The position numbers were made by a program, and so were the translations under genes. Source: Amanita rubescens (lineage: Eukaryota; Basidiomycota; Agaricomycetes; Agaricales; Amanitaceae). From it: a stretch of 64,000 nucleotides of DNA. The stretch lies in contig WION01000065.1 of assembly GCA_015039365.1 (NCBI GenBank), forward strand, positions 1 to 64,000, read 5' to 3'. The notes beneath the pieces were generated by a model. That model did not search any database. It saw only the letters and a list, made by a program, of their open reading frames with translations, and had not been told where the DNA came from. Shown in pieces: positions 63,271 through 64,000 of this stretch. Numbering within the stretch: the first letter of the stretch is position 1; every line of letters begins with the position of its first letter.

Positions 63271-64000
63271 ATCAGACTTTTGCCATGTTAACTGATGTAG
63301 CTGGTAATGATCCATAGTAGGGCACGAGTCAGTGCAGGTGGATGCAAGTGGTTTCTTGTGATTGGAACTTGACTCAGTTTTAGACAATTACCATGTCAGC
63401 CACCATTAATCACCACTCTGTTACTAATAGTTTTGACTCCCACTCATTATGCACTGGCATGCCTGATTAGTTGGACAGACCCACTTAATATCTCTACTTA
63501 CTCATCTTATCTATCATTCAATGGTTGACTCATTCAGACTTCCAAAATCCCTCTTTACCCCTAAACAACATGATTGTCTGTAACACTTTTTTCAATCTCT
63601 GTCCAAAACTTTTAGTCTACTAGCATCCTATTGTATTAGCACTCATCAATATCATCATTCTCTTGTTTGAGTTAACCATTACTGAGTTAAGTTAACTTTG
63701 CCAGATTGGATGCTTCTAGTGTGGAAGAAGTCAGTAGGCAATGATAATGACAAGTGAGCATAACATACTGCCAGTGACTGTCACCAATATGCTTCTAACA
63801 ACCACACCCCAGGGCCATGGCACTGCTACCATCACCAAATAACCAAGAACTCATCTCCACCCCCTTCAATCCACCCCTTGACTTCAAGTATGATACATAT
63901 GTACATAATCACAAATCCCTCATATTTACCTATGACAATCATACCTGCGTTCATAGTAACCACCAGCAACCCAACTGATAATCACCAGACTGGCACACCC

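Larger units (their letters stand above)
61871..64000. other. AT-rich, no supported gene; simple and inverted repeats
   Basis: Holds gaactgg/ccagttc-rich stretches at about 62290-62400 and 62800-62905 that are partly inverted copies of each other (possible small transposon ends). A tcagacaa-type short repeat lies at about 63140-63270. Only short ORFs with no family resemblance occur. No convincing TIR or target-site duplication was found. Confidence 0.4.

Overview
The window reads as nuclear DNA of a filamentous basidiomycete, most likely an agaricomycete. Genes are split by many introns of about 45-65 nt with GTRNGT donors and NAG acceptors. It also holds a chromodomain Ty3/gypsy retroelement, ricin-B lectin paralogs, a DUF6699-type protein and a septin/AIG1-like G-domain protein of a kind expanded in agaricomycetes. 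I cannot name the species. No rRNA, convincing tRNA or CRISPR was found.

Layout. (1) 1-6111: a nearly full-length Ty3/gypsy chromovirus whose 5' LTR is cut by the window edge. Gag is intact and overlaps pol, with a canonical -1 slippery heptamer; pol carries one frameshift and one stop. (2) 7.3-22.8 kb: a conserved housekeeping block. Four genes lie on the minus strand: a TBC (Rab-GAP-like) protein, the SNARE Vti1, an ABCG half-transporter and the BRCT scaffold Brc1/Rtt107. A divergent plus-strand Rab7-like GTPase follows. Three of the five act in, or belong to families of, membrane traffic. (3) 22.8-45.2 kb: an accessory, duplication-rich region. Four copies of a roughly 2-kb segment each carry an apparently intact ricin-B lectin gene. 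Between them lie a small secreted protein, a putative PD-(D/E)XK-like gene, two minisatellites, an amino-acid-transporter remnant and a rearranged BiP/Kar2 (Hsp70) pseudogene. (4) 40-57.5 kb: mostly decayed material. It includes two inverted fragments of a mitochondrial DNA polymerase gamma gene, one DUF6699-type gene and a repeatedly duplicated, decaying family of predicted membrane-anchored proteins. (5) 57.75-64 kb: a visibly more AT-rich segment carrying one G-domain protein gene and simple repeats.

The most unusual object is inside that last gene (59505-61296). It is an uninterrupted array of 29 intron-like units, each beginning GT and ending AG. They are separated by 28 spacers, 27 of which are exactly 3 nt and one 4 nt. 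The early units are diverged and 46-71 nt long. The last eleven full units read as identical 62-mers, yet their 3-nt spacers differ. Read as codons in the phase set by the flanking exons, the spacers contain no stop and give a protein-like helical peptide. This suggests a run of about 28 residues each encoded by its own one-codon micro-exon, possibly produced by repeated intron insertion. RNA evidence would decide it.
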